Notes: a model not told the origin generated them from the sequence alone. Shown: positions 1-11,724, numbered from the stretch's first letter. The stretch is 64,000 nucleotides of DNA from Candidatus Gastranaerophilales bacterium (GCA_944324345.1 CALUVT010000003.1:248001-312000), one strand, 5' to 3'. Numbers and translations are program-made.

Positions 1-1
1 G

Positions 2-433
2 AAACATGAAGAAATGCGACTTGCTAAATGCCCTGCACAAGCAGTTGGATGCACAGGGCTAATAAGCTTTATATATCTTGAGTTGATAGATGCTTCATTC
101 TCACTTGATGGAGTTTTGGGGGCTTTTGCTCTTAGTAAAGATATTATAATAATTTCAATCGGGCTTGCAATAGGAGCTATGTTCGTCAGGTCGCTAACAA
201 TCATGCTTGTTGAGAAAAAAACTCTTAAACAGTTCTTGTATTTGGAACACGGGGCTCATTGGGCAATTGGAGCTTTGGCTTGTTTGATGCTTATATCTAC
301 AGTGAAAGAAATTCCTGAGGTTGTAACGGGAGGAATCGGACTTGGTTTCATCGTTCTTGCCTTTATATCTTCAATAGTCCACAACAAAAAGATGGAAAGA
401 CTTCTTGCACAAGAGGATTCGAAAAATGCTTAA
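2..433 (+). CDS. TerC/DUF475-family membrane protein, 3' end (5' partial)
   Basis: The reading frame is open to the left window edge, so this is the C-terminal part of a longer gene; the ATG at 14 is internal. The visible 140 or so residues contain several hydrophobic helices and the acidic membrane motif ELIDASFSLDGVLGAFA, followed by GAMFVRSLT and YLEHGAHWAIG, which are typical of the DUF475 branch of the TerC family. The family consists of polytopic inner-membrane proteins linked to metal-ion export or tellurite resistance; the substrate of this member cannot be told from sequence. It overlaps the next gene by 8 bases, which suggests translational coupling with the glycosyltransferase. Confidence 0.85.
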   Translation, partial: KHEEMRLAKCPAQAVGCTGLISFIYLELIDASFSLDGVLGAFALSKDIIIISIGLAIGAMFVRSLTIMLVEKKTLKQFLYLEHGAHWAIGALACLMLISTVKEIPEVVTGGIGLGFIVLAFISSIVHNKKMERLLAQEDSKNA

Positions 434-1325
434 GTTTCCTTTGGTATCTTTTGTTGTTACATCGTACAATTACGAAAAATATATCTTGGAAACTCTTGAA
501 AGCATTAAATCACAAACATATAAAAACTTTGAAATTATTGTAGTTGACGATTGTTCTAAAGACAAATCCTGTGATATTGTAGAAGATTTTATTTCCAACA
601 ATCAGAATTTAAAAATTACACTTATCAAACACAAAAAAAATGCAGGGCAGCTTGCAGCAATGATAACCGGCTTAAAAACCTCAAAAGGGCAGTTTATAAG
701 CTTTATAGACAGCGACGACGTGTTGAGTGAAGAATATGCTGCTTCACACATATCAGTACACTTGCAAAGTTCAGTTGCATTTACATCTTGCACAATAGTT
801 GAAATAGGGCAAGAAAATGAAATTCATACAATTAAATCAACAGCATCGCCGTCAAACAAAAATATCAAACTCTTAAAACAAATAAGCAAGAACATTGAAA
901 ACTCAGAAATTCTTGAAATTCCACTTGAATATGAGATTTTAAAAAACAAACATTTTGGAGGCTGGTATTGGTCTCCAAACAGTTCTGCAATGTTTAGGAA
1001 AGCATCTATTGAACTTATTAAAGATTACAAAAATACTGATGCATGGAGAATTTGCCCCGACAAATTTTTATTCAACTTTGCACATCTGATAGGTGGTTCC
1101 GCAATCATTTACTCACCACTTGTCGGATACAGAAGACACAATGATAATGCCGGAAACTGCTCACTCGTTACCGGTGACAAACGATTACACAGTGATTATA
1201 CAACCGAAATTAATATTAAAAACAACTTGAAAATACGCCCTGAAACGATTAAGTTTTTGTGGCAAGAAAGAAAAACTTTAGGATATAGAAATACCCTAAA
1301 GCTAATCTTTTCAACAATGTTGTAA
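426..1325 (+). CDS. Family 2 glycosyltransferase
   Basis: A GT-A fold glycosyltransferase of about 300 residues. The N-terminus reads VSFVVTSYNYEKYI and is followed by EIIVVDDCSKD, the nucleotide-binding region, and by FIDSDDVL, which supplies the DxD-like metal-binding acidic residues at about residue 97. The family transfers a sugar from an NDP-sugar to a glycan or lipid acceptor at the cytoplasmic side; the acceptor here is unknown. I chose the ATG at 426 because AAGAGG lies 9 bases upstream; an in-frame TTG at 405 is less likely. The gene overlaps the TerC-like gene and converges on ahcY. No membrane helix is evident. Confidence 0.88.
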   Translation: MLKFPLVSFVVTSYNYEKYILETLESIKSQTYKNFEIIVVDDCSKDKSCDIVEDFISNNQNLKITLIKHKKNAGQLAAMITGLKTSKGQFISFIDSDDVLSEEYAASHISVHLQSSVAFTSCTIVEIGQENEIHTIKSTASPSNKNIKLLKQISKNIENSEILEIPLEYEILKNKHFGGWYWSPNSSAMFRKASIELIKDYKNTDAWRICPDKFLFNFAHLIGGSAIIYSPLVGYRRHNDNAGNCSLVTGDKRLHSDYTTEINIKNNLKIRPETIKFLWQERKTLGYRNTLKLIFSTML

Positions 1326-1349
1326 ATTATAAGTTTAAAAACTTTCTTT

Positions 1350-2621
<1,272 letters not shown>

Positions 2622-2773
2622 TCAATTCTCCTTTTTCATCAAGATTATAGCAAGGAAATAGAGGAAATAGTAATATTATCATTTTTTGTAAAAATTTCTT
2701 AATAATATAATGTATCATGACAAAAATTTTCCTTCAGTTGAGTTATAAATTTAGAAGGTAAGGAGTGTTTGTA

Positions 2774-5700
2774 GTGAAAGTCAGTCTTAATTTAAACCAG
2801 CCAAAAGTTAGAAATAATGTTAATTTTGAGGGATATACACCGGTTAAATCAGAATATGGGGACAGAGAATACGAATTTAATTACGTCTATGACGACAGTA
2901 AATATGATTGTTATTTGGAAATTTTCGGCGTAGAAAAAGACACCAACGGGAATTACTTTGTCACAGGGATTAGAAAAAGAGATGCCCTAAATCCTGCCGA
3001 CAATGATCCTGATGAAAAAGGAATTAAGTTAGCCAACGGAAAGTCTGTAAAAGTTGACTTAGCATCAGAATTCGGAATATCTCCTGATGAAGCTTTTGCA
3101 TATCACTACAAACTTTATCCGAAAGGAAGACGCAATGATCCAAAATGGGTTATTGAAGCCGGAAATGTTATTAACGAAACTTATAAAAATCCTTGGGAAA
3201 TATATAATATTGTTTCCGACAGAGCTTCTACCGTTTCTAAAGGCGGAGCAATGAAACTTATTATCCCTGATGTCAACAACGTCGCTTGGATTTATGATGA
3301 AAACAACAATATAGTAGAAAATCCCAACATTGAAAAATTAAAAAAGACATCAAAGACATTTGCAAACAAAATTGGCGGTTCACTTGCCGGTATCGAAAAA
3401 GATTTGGATGACGGTAAATTAGACAATTTTACAAGAATAATAACACTCCCGCTTTTTACTGACGACAGCCTTACAGCACACGCTTATTGGAACAAAAACT
3501 GCATGCAAATGGCACACAGTTTGGGGAATATAAATAACTACGCATCACTCCAGAGAAAACTCTTTGCCAAAGGTATAAATCTGGTAGCGGATGGTGCTTA
3601 TGTTAATGAAGGGCTTGAAGGTATACACTTCAAACACATACTTAAATGGGGGACAGAATCTCCTTATATAAATTGGTTTAAAATTTCTGACTTGCAATCA
3701 GGTCCTTTGAGTCTCGGTGTATTTGGGAAGAAAAGCAAATACATTACTCACAGAATTATTAATTCAAAATACACATTTGAAGAAACGTCAGATGGAGTCG
3801 TAAAAATTGGCAGAAATCGAAAATATGACTCCAAATCTCCTACTTACATTCAAATTTACGACAGCAGAATTAAAAATGCTGACAAGATGACAAGCGAAGA
3901 ACTTATTAATGCGTACAACAAAATTAATAAAAACCACATTGAAATAAATACGCACAACGATACAGTAATTCCTTACAGTTTTAGGATTAATCCTGAAACT
4001 TATAAAGAGAATGTTGAAAAGCTTAATGAGTACAACAAAAAAGCCCCTAAAGAAAAACGCATTGACTATAAAAGCGGACAGGGAACACGCGTATTGTCAC
4101 ATTTTGAATACTTTGGACTTGACGGAAAACACGAAAGCGGCTTTGAAACTTGGGATGCAAACCCTGATATCGCAAAATTAAATTTTGTATATTCACATTC
4201 AGATACTCAAAAACTCAAAAATATATTAAATCCCGACAAGCGTATGGAGGCTTCGCATATTCTGCAACAAAATAATATGCAAGTTCAAGACTACGCAATT
4301 TCTTCGGCTAAATTCTGGACTAAGAAAACAAATAACATATTAAATCTTTATGTTGCACAAAATTTGAAAGACATAAAAGGGAAAACTCCTAGTGAAATTT
4401 TCAATAAAATTTTATCTCTTAAAGATGGTAAAACATTACCTAAAGATCTTGATGTCAGCGAAAATATTGTTGAAAATGTAATTAACAATTCATATTTTAT
4501 CCACGGCACAGATTCAAATGATTCTTATGATGATTCAGTGATTCGCGGACTCATGGACGTTCCTTTAGACTCAATTGAAGTAGGAGATGATATTTCTTCA
4601 GCACTTGCATCCCCCTTCATAAGTAAACGTGCTATCAAAGATGATCAGATAGGTGTAAGCAGATTTGACATGTACAAAAACGGCAACAAACATGTACTGC
4701 CTCAATACAGTTATGCCTATAATTTAACAGACAAAATGTACACCAAGGAAATGAAAGATTTTGCAAACGAAGTTTTGACAGATCTTGAAGAAAGAATGGT
4801 AAAAGAAGATGGAAACAGGCTTCGTGATAAGAACGGCAACCTTACAGATTACGGGAAATATGTCATCCCATTTTTAACAGCCGAAATTGCAAGATTTGCA
4901 ATTATTAAATCTGTTGCTCCTGATGCAAAGTTCACTTATAACAGAGAAACAGGCGAAATTGCCTATAATTATAAAGCCCTTAAAAATACTTCACTTATTG
5001 GTATGGGTATTGTACCAGTTAGTCCGGAAGATGAAGCAATATCATTAATTTCTAAAATTCGTCACAGAATTAAAAGAATAGATGCAGCAGACAAAAGAGA
5101 TTTTATGAACATCTTGTGGCGTTCTGTAAAAGGAACCGATGCAAACAGCTTTAAACTTGCAGAGATGATTGTTGACAGATCTCAAGCAGGTTTGGACTGG
5201 AGAATAGATGCAACAAAAGATATTGGTGATATCGGCTCTTTAAGAAACCAAAAAACCGATTTTGAATACACTTGGAACCAAATCATTAAATTTTGGTCAA
5301 AATTTACAGACAATGTCAGAGAATACCACCCTGATGCATACATAGCCGCAGAGGTTACAGACGAAAATAATATCTATGACTTAGGTTACGGTGCAAAATC
5401 CGGCGATAGGTATTCAAATTTTGCCAATCAGGGAGCAAAAGAAGCTGTAAAGAAATTAATAAATGAAGCAGGTTTTACAACTCTTGCAAACTACACTTAT
5501 TTTGCGTCTGATATCACTAAAATATTTGGTAAAGAATTTGAATTTGACGGTAAAAATTCTCCGGATAAGGGTACTGAACATGGAGAACAAATTTTCAAAA
5601 AACTTCTTGATTTCGTAAGTTCAGGTCCTTTAGAATCAATTTTGTATACATACACATTTGCAGGTAACCACGACAAACCTAGAGCTTTAGATGGTTTTGC

Positions 5701-6901
5701 AATGGATATGGATATGGTTTACACCGATTTGACAGACATAAATAACTCGAATTACAGAGAAAGAGCTTACCGAATATTAGAAGCGAAAGGTTATGGAGAT
5801 ACTGTAAGCGAAGAAAGTGTCAATAACTATGACTTCAATAGAGTAAGCAGCCTCGCAATCGCCAAATGCGAATCTATAGCAAGTGGAATGGGAGAAGCTA
5901 CAGGACACATTCACGCCGAAAGAAATAGGAGAACTTATATATATGGTATGATGCTTAAGGCTCTGTCACGTATTGCTAAAGGAAAATTTAAGAACAAAAT
6001 ATTTGAAGCAGAAGGTTTTGGGGCAAAAGATTACAGCACGGCTATAGATATAGTTTTTGCCGAAATGGATTATTTGGAACGTGATTTATCAAAACGCTTG
6101 ACTGCTGAAGAAAAGAAAATCCTCAAAAATAAAGCTCTTGAAAATATTATTGACCCTGCAATGTCAAAACTTCTTGGTCAAACAAAATTCCTTGTAGCAC
6201 TCGTTGGAAATCCAACATTGTTCGCAGGAGATGAGTATGGTTCAACAGGTTTTGAAACAACAACAAAGAATATGCATCTTCAAAACAGGAATATAATCCA
6301 TGAAGAGTGGGCTGATGATAAGGTATTTGTTCAACGCTTTAAAAATTATATAGACCAACAATATAGTTTAAGAAACAAAAAGGAATTAGAACCTTTAAAT
6401 AATGGAACACCATTTATCCTTAAACCACAAGATGCAAAAATAAATACCGAAGGAGGAAGACATACTAGACTGTCAGCCCTATTGAGACAGAGTCCAAATG
6501 GAAGAATGACAGTATCCATCTTCAATACATCAGGTCTAAATCACAAATACAATGAATACTATACACCGGGAACAGTTGAATTGGATAAAATTGATCTCAA
6601 TACTGAAGGTGAAAATATAGGACTTCCAGGAGGTTTGAAAAGCGGGACAAAATTTAAAAATATTGATCCGTCAGATAATACAATATATTATGTTAATGAC
6701 AAAAACCAAATTACAGGGCCTGACGGAAGTTCCATTAAATTTAATGACTCAACAATGATTCTTTATTCTGTACCGGATCAATTAACATTCACCGGCAGAA
6801 AGGTGTTGTATAATCCGCAATACAACTTTGTATCGCAAAATTCATACAAACAAAAACAAGATGTAGTAACAGGTTCAAAGCTCGCTATATTAAGCAAATA
6901 G
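2774..6901 (+). CDS. Very large GH13 alpha-amylase-family protein with a long insertion
   Basis: About 1375 residues, two to three times a normal amylase. The GH13 conserved regions are visible: region I LVADGAYVNEG (about residue 272), region II GLDWRIDATKD with the predicted nucleophile Asp at about 812, region III AYIAAEVTDEN with the acid/base Glu at about 860, and region IV TFAGNHDKPRA with the third Asp at about 967. All three catalytic carboxylates are present, so the enzyme is probably active on an alpha-glucan. About 540 residues separate regions I and II, where 80-110 is usual. There is no signal peptide. The N-terminus has NVNFEGY, resembling other lineage-specific proteins here. 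I prefer GTG at 2774, with AGGAG 8 bases upstream; the GTG at 2765 overlaps that site. Confidence 0.85.
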   Translation: MKVSLNLNQPKVRNNVNFEGYTPVKSEYGDREYEFNYVYDDSKYDCYLEIFGVEKDTNGNYFVTGIRKRDALNPADNDPDEKGIKLANGKSVKVDLASEFGISPDEAFAYHYKLYPKGRRNDPKWVIEAGNVINETYKNPWEIYNIVSDRASTVSKGGAMKLIIPDVNNVAWIYDENNNIVENPNIEKLKKTSKTFANKIGGSLAGIEKDLDDGKLDNFTRIITLPLFTDDSLTAHAYWNKNCMQMAHSLGNINNYASLQRKLFAKGINLVADGAYVNEGLEGIHFKHILKWGTESPYINWFKISDLQSGPLSLGVFGKKSKYITHRIINSKYTFEETSDGVVKIGRNRKYDSKSPTYIQIYDSRIKNADKMTSEELINAYNKINKNHIEINTHNDTVIPYSFRINPETYKENVEKLNEYNKKAPKEKRIDYKSGQGTRVLSHFEYFGLDGKHESGFETWDANPDIAKLNFVYSHSDTQKLKNILNPDKRMEASHILQQNNMQVQDYAISSAKFWTKKTNNILNLYVAQNLKDIKGKTPSEIFNKILSLKDGKTLPKDLDVSENIVENVINNSYFIHGTDSNDSYDDSVIRGLMDVPLDSIEVGDDISSALASPFISKRAIKDDQIGVSRFDMYKNGNKHVLPQYSYAYNLTDKMYTKEMKDFANEVLTDLEERMVKEDGNRLRDKNGNLTDYGKYVIPFLTAEIARFAIIKSVAPDAKFTYNRETGEIAYNYKALKNTSLIGMGIVPVSPEDEAISLISKIRHRIKRIDAADKRDFMNILWRSVKGTDANSFKLAEMIVDRSQAGLDWRIDATKDIGDIGSLRNQKTDFEYTWNQIIKFWSKFTDNVREYHPDAYIAAEVTDENNIYDLGYGAKSGDRYSNFANQGAKEAVKKLINEAGFTTLANYTYFASDITKIFGKEFEFDGKNSPDKGTEHGEQIFKKLLDFVSSGPLESILYTYTFAGNHDKPRALDGFAMDMDMVYTDLTDINNSNYRERAYRILEAKGYGDTVSEESVNNYDFNRVSSLAIAKCESIASGMGEATGHIHAERNRRTYIYGMMLKALSRIAKGKFKNKIFEAEGFGAKDYSTAIDIVFAEMDYLERDLSKRLTAEEKKILKNKALENIIDPAMSKLLGQTKFLVALVGNPTLFAGDEYGSTGFETTTKNMHLQNRNIIHEEWADDKVFVQRFKNYIDQQYSLRNKKELEPLNNGTPFILKPQDAKINTEGGRHTRLSALLRQSPNGRMTVSIFNTSGLNHKYNEYYTPGTVELDKIDLNTEGENIGLPGGLKSGTKFKNIDPSDNTIYYVNDKNQITGPDGSSIKFNDSTMILYSVPDQLTFTGRKVLYNPQYNFVSQNSYKQKQDVVTGSKLAILSK

Positions 6902-6924
6902 CTTACATTAAAGATTTGGTTTTC

Positions 6925-8022
6925 TTAAACAGCAAATCTAAAATGAACCAAATCCCCGTCTTGAACAACATAATCTTTGCCTTCAAGGCGTGTTACACCT
7001 TTTTCTTTACATGCGGCATAGGAGCCGTATTTTACAAAGTCTTCATAGGGTGTGATTTCAGCTCTTATAAAGCCTTTTTCAAAATCTGTATGAATTACAC
7101 CGGCTGCCTGAGGAGCTTTTGCACCTGAAGGAACAGTCCAAGCATGAACTTCTTTTTCACCTGCTGTTATAAATGTCAACAAATTCAAGAGTTTATAAAC
7201 GGATTTTATCATTCTGTTTATTCCGCTATCTTCAACTCCCAATTCTTTCAAATATTCTTTTGCCTCTTCTTCCCCTAGTTCGGCAAGTTCTTCTTCTATT
7301 TTTGCAGAAATTAGAACAACTTCCGCATTATGTTTTGAAGCATACTCTTTAACCTTCGCAGTATAATCATTACCGTCTTTCAAATCGTATTCCGAAACAT
7401 TTGCAGCATAAATTACAGGTTTTGTGGACATCAAATTTAACTGTTTTACAACAGCAATTTCATCCTCATTAAAATGTTCTTTTACATTTATAAAAGTTCC
7501 TTCTGAAAGTAGTTCCGTGAGCTTTTTTAAGACTCCATCTTCCAAAACTGCAGCCTTATCTCCGCCTTTTGCTTGTTTTGAAATTCTAGCCTGACGTTTT
7601 TCAACAGATGCCAAATCTGCCAGAGCAAGTTCTGTGTTTATTGTTTCTATATCATCTAAAGGATCAACTTTCCCTGAAACATGGATAGTATTTGGGTCAT
7701 CAAAACATCTTACAACTTGAATTATAGCATCTACTTCTCTTATATTATGTAAAAATTGGTTTCCTAAACCTTCACCTTTGCTTGCCCCTTTAACAAGTCC
7801 TGCGATATCAACGAATTCTATGGCAGTTGGAATTATAACATCAGTTTTACACAACTTTGCCAATATTGAGAGTCTTTCATCCGGAACATTAACAACCCCG
7901 ACATTAGGTTCAATGGTGCAAAACGGGTAGTTTGCACTCTGTGCATTTTTTGCACTTGTTAAAGCGTTAAATAAAGTTGATTTACCAACATTTGGCAGTC
8001 CTACTATTCCGGTTCTAAGCAT
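6925..8022 (-). CDS. ychF: Redox-regulated ATPase YchF (Obg-family)
   Basis: A cytosolic P-loop protein of the Obg/TRAFAC class that binds ATP rather than GTP and associates with ribosomes. The G1 loop GLPNVGKST is at residues 8-16, DIAGLVKGAS forms the G3 region at about 69, and the C-terminal 80 residues form the TGS domain with VHTDFEKGFIRAEI. The 365-residue length is standard. The start is supported by AAGGAAAT before the ATG. It converges on the GH13 gene and lies upstream of the broken prepilin gene on the same strand, with only 67 bases between them. Confidence 0.97.
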   Translation of the reverse strand: MLRTGIVGLPNVGKSTLFNALTSAKNAQSANYPFCTIEPNVGVVNVPDERLSILAKLCKTDVIIPTAIEFVDIAGLVKGASKGEGLGNQFLHNIREVDAIIQVVRCFDDPNTIHVSGKVDPLDDIETINTELALADLASVEKRQARISKQAKGGDKAAVLEDGVLKKLTELLSEGTFINVKEHFNEDEIAVVKQLNLMSTKPVIYAANVSEYDLKDGNDYTAKVKEYASKHNAEVVLISAKIEEELAELGEEEAKEYLKELGVEDSGINRMIKSVYKLLNLLTFITAGEKEVHAWTVPSGAKAPQAAGVIHTDFEKGFIRAEITPYEDFVKYGSYAACKEKGVTRLEGKDYVVQDGDLVHFRFAV

Positions 8023-8089
8023 TTTTATATTTCCTTATCTAATATTAATTATTATAACCTTATATTAGATTAACACAAAATAATTATTA

Positions 8090-8968
8090 TTAAAACCTTA
8101 TAGGATATCCTTTTGGAACTTTCCAATTATTTTTTACAATTGCGACACCGCAATCCTCCCCACTATGAATAGATGTATCACTAATTCTGCAGTTACCATT
8201 TAATATTTCAGAAATAGACTTAGAATATGCTCCATGGTGCCCTGCATCTGAGCCAAATTTTAAGCCATAATGGTTTCCATCACCCTTTGCAAATTTGGAT
8301 TTACATTTATAGTTAAATAAAGTTATCAAAAAAACATCTTTACCTAAAATACCACTTCCCTTAGCTCCATTTATATCAACGAAAAATTCTACATATTCTA
8401 TTTTATTTGAGCAATCTACATTTTGACTACTTGCACAAGTTCCTGTCGTGACACGAGTTGCGACAGGATAACTGTCAAACAAATAGTAATAATACCCTCC
8501 ATTATTAGCACACTCTCCATCCAATCTTCTCCACCCTTTATCACAAGGGAAATTACACTCTTTAGGAGTTTTACATTTTTTAGCAGTCTTAAAATACGGA
8601 ATAAAATATTTTTCAATAAAAATTGGGGTTGATGACATTGAACCGTAATCCCACTCTCTGAAACTAGCATTATCAGCTTCTGATAACTGAATTGCTTGAT
8701 AAAAAATTTGTATACATTTTATTTAATTCAGCTATTGCAACTTTTTCATTATGTTTTGAGATAAGGCTAGGAATAGTTAATGCTGCAACAACTCCAATTA
8801 CAGCCAATGTTATCAAAACTTCCGCAAGAGTAAATGCAAATCTTTTGAGATAGTGATGTTTCATATCACTATAATAGACTATTTCTGGTTTTCTGTAAAG
8901 CTTCAATATAGACAAGAAGCTTAAAGTGCCCCCCCCCCGAAGCTTTCTAATGATTTAAATATTTTCAT
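8090..8968 (-). pseudogene. Type IV prepilin-like protein interrupted at two homopolymers (OFF state or broken)
   Basis: Three frames together make one prepilin. An ATG at 8968 with AAAGGAG 7 bases upstream starts right after the secA stop, but after ten G residues it runs into a stop at 8921-8923. One extra G would join it to the frame that holds a prepilin leader and transmembrane stretch (KRFAFTLAEVLITLAVIGVV). That frame ends at 8673 just after a run of six T. With five T it would continue through FYQAIQLSEADN into the 183-residue Cys-rich globular part, which ends at 8090. An internal ATG at 8864 could start a shorter leader but has no clear Shine-Dalgarno. The pieces are well preserved, so recent mutation, phase variation or sequencing error all remain possible. 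Confidence 0.75.
8929..8938. repeat. G10 homopolymer tract in the prepilin reading frame (C10 on the + strand)
   Basis: Ten consecutive G (minus strand) lie 27 bases downstream of the start codon at 8968, in otherwise AT-rich sequence. Eight or eleven G would put the start in frame with the prepilin leader; ten does not. Long G tracts close to a start codon are a known site of slipped-strand phase variation in other bacteria. Confidence 0.85.
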
Positions 8969-8981
8969 AATCTACTCCTTT

Positions 8982-11618
8982 CTAGGCAACATCCTCATTA
9001 TCAGGCCCGATAACTTGTATTCCAAACTTGGTCCTGAACAAGTGTTTTACGGTATCACCCTGAATTTCATACATCATTTTATTAAATAAATCATAAGCTT
9101 CTCGTTTATATTCAATCAAAGGATCTTTCTGCCCGTAAGCACGAAGTCCGATACCCTCTCTTAGCATATCGATATTATGGAGGTGATCTATCCATTTGTT
9201 GTCAACAACACGTAAAAGAATATCTTTCTCTAAATTTCTCACAACATTATTTGAGCTAAACGGTTCCTGTGGTTCTGCTTCGGGATCATACTGAGATACA
9301 ACCTGATTATAGAATTGGATAATTTCCTCTTCATGTTGTCTGTATGCTTCTATTGCAAGTGTTTTTAACTTATCATATATTGGTTCAAATCTTAAATTTT
9401 GGATATCTGAAACCTGAACACCTGATAATTGAGGAACAATTGAATGAAGTTCTTTTATTAATGTTTGCAAGTCTTCATAAACGTATTCTTCAGGATGAAG
9501 ATCAGGAGCAATATAACTTCTTAGAAGTCTATCTATCTCTTTTTCAATCATGTAGTAAATATCTTCAGACAAATCCTTTCCTGCGAGAACTTTTCGACGC
9601 TGTGCATAGAACTTTTCTCTTTGGATGTTCATAACATCGTCGTATTCTAAAACGGACTTTCTTATGTCAAAATGATATGTTTCAACTTTCTTTTGGGCAG
9701 ATTGAATTTGTCTTGTAATAAGAGTGTTTTCGATGGCCATGTTTTCTTCAACATTTAGCATATCCATCAATGCCATCATTTTTTCACCACCAAATATTCT
9801 CATAAGATTATCTTCCATAGAAAGGAAAAACCTTGTCGAACCAGGGTCTCCCTGACGGGCTGCACGACCTCTTAACTGGTTATCAATACGACGGGACTCG
9901 TGGCGTTCTGTACCTATTACGTGAAGTCCACCGGCTTCTACAACTTTTGCATGTTCTGCCTCAGTAATTGCTCTTGCCTGTTTCAATGCAGCATTTTTTT
10001 CTTCTTCGTAATTTGGGCTTTCCGGGGTAATACCTTTACTGTCCAGCATATCTTTAGCCAAAAATTCAGCATTACCGCCTAATAAAATATCAGTTCCACG
10101 ACCCGCCATGTTTGTTGCAATAGTGACAGCTCCGACTCGGCCTGCCTGTGCAATTATATAAGCTTCTTTTTCGTGGTGCTTTGCATTTAGGACATGGTGC
10201 GGGATTTTACGCTGTTTCAAAAGTGCAGAAACATACTCTGATTTTTCAATACTTATTGTTCCGACAAGAACAGGACGGCCAGCATTATGCATCTTTATAA
10301 TATCTTCAACAACAGCATTAAATTTTGCTCTTTCAGTCTTATAGATAACGTCCGGATAATTTATTCTTATATCAGGTTTGTTTGTCGGAATAGTTGTAAC
10401 TTCAAGATTATATATTTTCCCGAATTCAGCTTCCTCTGTCATCGCAGTACCTGTCATACCTGCTAATTTGGGGTATAATCTGAATAAATTTTGGAAAGTA
10501 ATACTTGCAAGAGTTTGGGTTTCGTCTTGAATCTTTACGCCTTCTTTTGCTTCTATTGCCTGATGAAGTCCATCTGACCAGCGTCTGCCTTCCATTAGAC
10601 GACCTGTGAATTCATCAACAATCATTACTTCACCGTTTTTAACGACATAATCTGTATCTTTTACAAACAATTCTTTAGCCTTTAATGCTTGCAAAAGGTG
10701 ATGAGCGTATTGAGTATTAATATCAAATAAATCCTTAACACCAATAATTTCTTGTGCTCTATCAATTCCGTCCTCGGTTAAAATTATGTTTTTATTTTTT
10801 TCGTCAACTTCATAATCTTTAATTTTTTCTAACTGAGGGGCAACTTTTGCCATAAGTTTATAAGTTTCTGCTGATTTTTCAAGACGGCCGCTTATGATAA
10901 GAGGAGTTCTGGCTTCATCTATCAAGATACTGTCAACTTCATCAATAATTGCATAATTATAAGGTCTTTGAACAAGCATATCAAGACTTGCAGCCATATT
11001 ATCACGTAAATAATCAAACCCGAATTCATTATTGGTTCCGTACGTAATATCGCAATCATAAGCCGCTTTTTTCGCTGCAAAATCTTCAGCGGTTCGACCG
11101 CCTGAAAGAATTACTCCTACAGACAAACCTAAGAATTTATATATCTTACCCATCCATTCACTGTCACGTTTTGCCAGGTAATCATTGACTGTGATAACAT
11201 GAACACCTTTACCTGTAAGTGCATTTAAATATGCAGGAAGTGTTGCGACAAGAGTTTTACCTTCACCGGTTCTCATCTCTGCAATGTGACCATTATGAAG
11301 GAAATATCCGCCAATAAGCTGGACATCAAAATGACGCATATTCAAAACACGTTTACCAGCCTCTCTCACCGTTGCAAATGCTTCAGGTAAAATCTTATCC
11401 AATGCCTCTTTTTCAAGTTTTCTATCAGTTTTAAAATCAGTAGATGTCGGGCGTTTAGACAATATTTCCTTAAATTCATCAGTCTTTGCCCTCAATTCGT
11501 CATCCGTCATCTTTTCAAACTGGGGTTCAAGAGCGTTAATATGGTCTATAACACCCATTATATTCTTGATTTTCTTCTCATTAGGATCACCTAACAACTT
11601 TAATAAAAAACTTATCAT
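8982..11618 (-). CDS. secA: Protein translocase ATPase SecA
   Basis: The motor of the Sec pathway: it binds preproteins and SecYEG at the inner membrane and drives export by ATP hydrolysis. The Walker A motif MRTGEGKT is at residues 115-122 and the Walker B/DEAD-like stretch [15 protein letters not shown] is near 225. NMAGRGTDI and [14 protein letters not shown] mark the second helicase domain, with the scaffold and wing domains following. At 878 residues it is full length, but it lacks the C-terminal CxCxSGxxxxxC(H/C) zinc tail, ending in [15 protein letters not shown] precedes the ATG. Its stop codon is 13 bases before the prepilin start, whose ribosome site overlaps the end of secA, so the two are probably co-transcribed. 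Confidence 0.98.
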   Translation of the reverse strand: MISFLLKLLGDPNEKKIKNIMGVIDHINALEPQFEKMTDDELRAKTDEFKEILSKRPTSTDFKTDRKLEKEALDKILPEAFATVREAGKRVLNMRHFDVQLIGGYFLHNGHIAEMRTGEGKTLVATLPAYLNALTGKGVHVITVNDYLAKRDSEWMGKIYKFLGLSVGVILSGGRTAEDFAAKKAAYDCDITYGTNNEFGFDYLRDNMAASLDMLVQRPYNYAIIDEVDSILIDEARTPLIISGRLEKSAETYKLMAKVAPQLEKIKDYEVDEKNKNIILTEDGIDRAQEIIGVKDLFDINTQYAHHLLQALKAKELFVKDTDYVVKNGEVMIVDEFTGRLMEGRRWSDGLHQAIEAKEGVKIQDETQTLASITFQNLFRLYPKLAGMTGTAMTEEAEFGKIYNLEVTTIPTNKPDIRINYPDVIYKTERAKFNAVVEDIIKMHNAGRPVLVGTISIEKSEYVSALLKQRKIPHHVLNAKHHEKEAYIIAQAGRVGAVTIATNMAGRGTDILLGGNAEFLAKDMLDSKGITPESPNYEEEKNAALKQARAITEAEHAKVVEAGGLHVIGTERHESRRIDNQLRGRAARQGDPGSTRFFLSMEDNLMRIFGGEKMMALMDMLNVEENMAIENTLITRQIQSAQKKVETYHFDIRKSVLEYDDVMNIQREKFYAQRRKVLAGKDLSEDIYYMIEKEIDRLLRSYIAPDLHPEEYVYEDLQTLIKELHSIVPQLSGVQVSDIQNLRFEPIYDKLKTLAIEAYRQHEEEIIQFYNQVVSQYDPEAEPQEPFSSNNVVRNLEKDILLRVVDNKWIDHLHNIDMLREGIGLRAYGQKDPLIEYKREAYDLFNKMMYEIQGDTVKHLFRTKFGIQVIGPDNEDVA

Positions 11619-11724
11619 TACAAAATTTTCCTCTCCGTCTGGTATAATATATATACAATATTAGCACGGACAAGAAAAAATTGATATTCCTTAAGGAAAT
11701 ATTTATAATCCTGTTGAAATTTCA

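Noticed and set aside
1330-1349. AAGTTT/AAACTT weak stem between the glycosyltransferase and ahcY
   Set aside because: Too short and AT-only to call a terminator.
8416-8670. An 84-codon minus-strand ORF inside the pilin gene
   Set aside because: It is the alternative frame of the pilin C-terminal half; the 8638-8090 frame is far better supported.
11684-11703. TTCCTTAAGGAA palindrome downstream of the first coiled-coil gene's neighbour secA
   Set aside because: Twelve bases of symmetry in AT-rich sequence is weak, and no second copy or clear promoter arrangement supports an operator.
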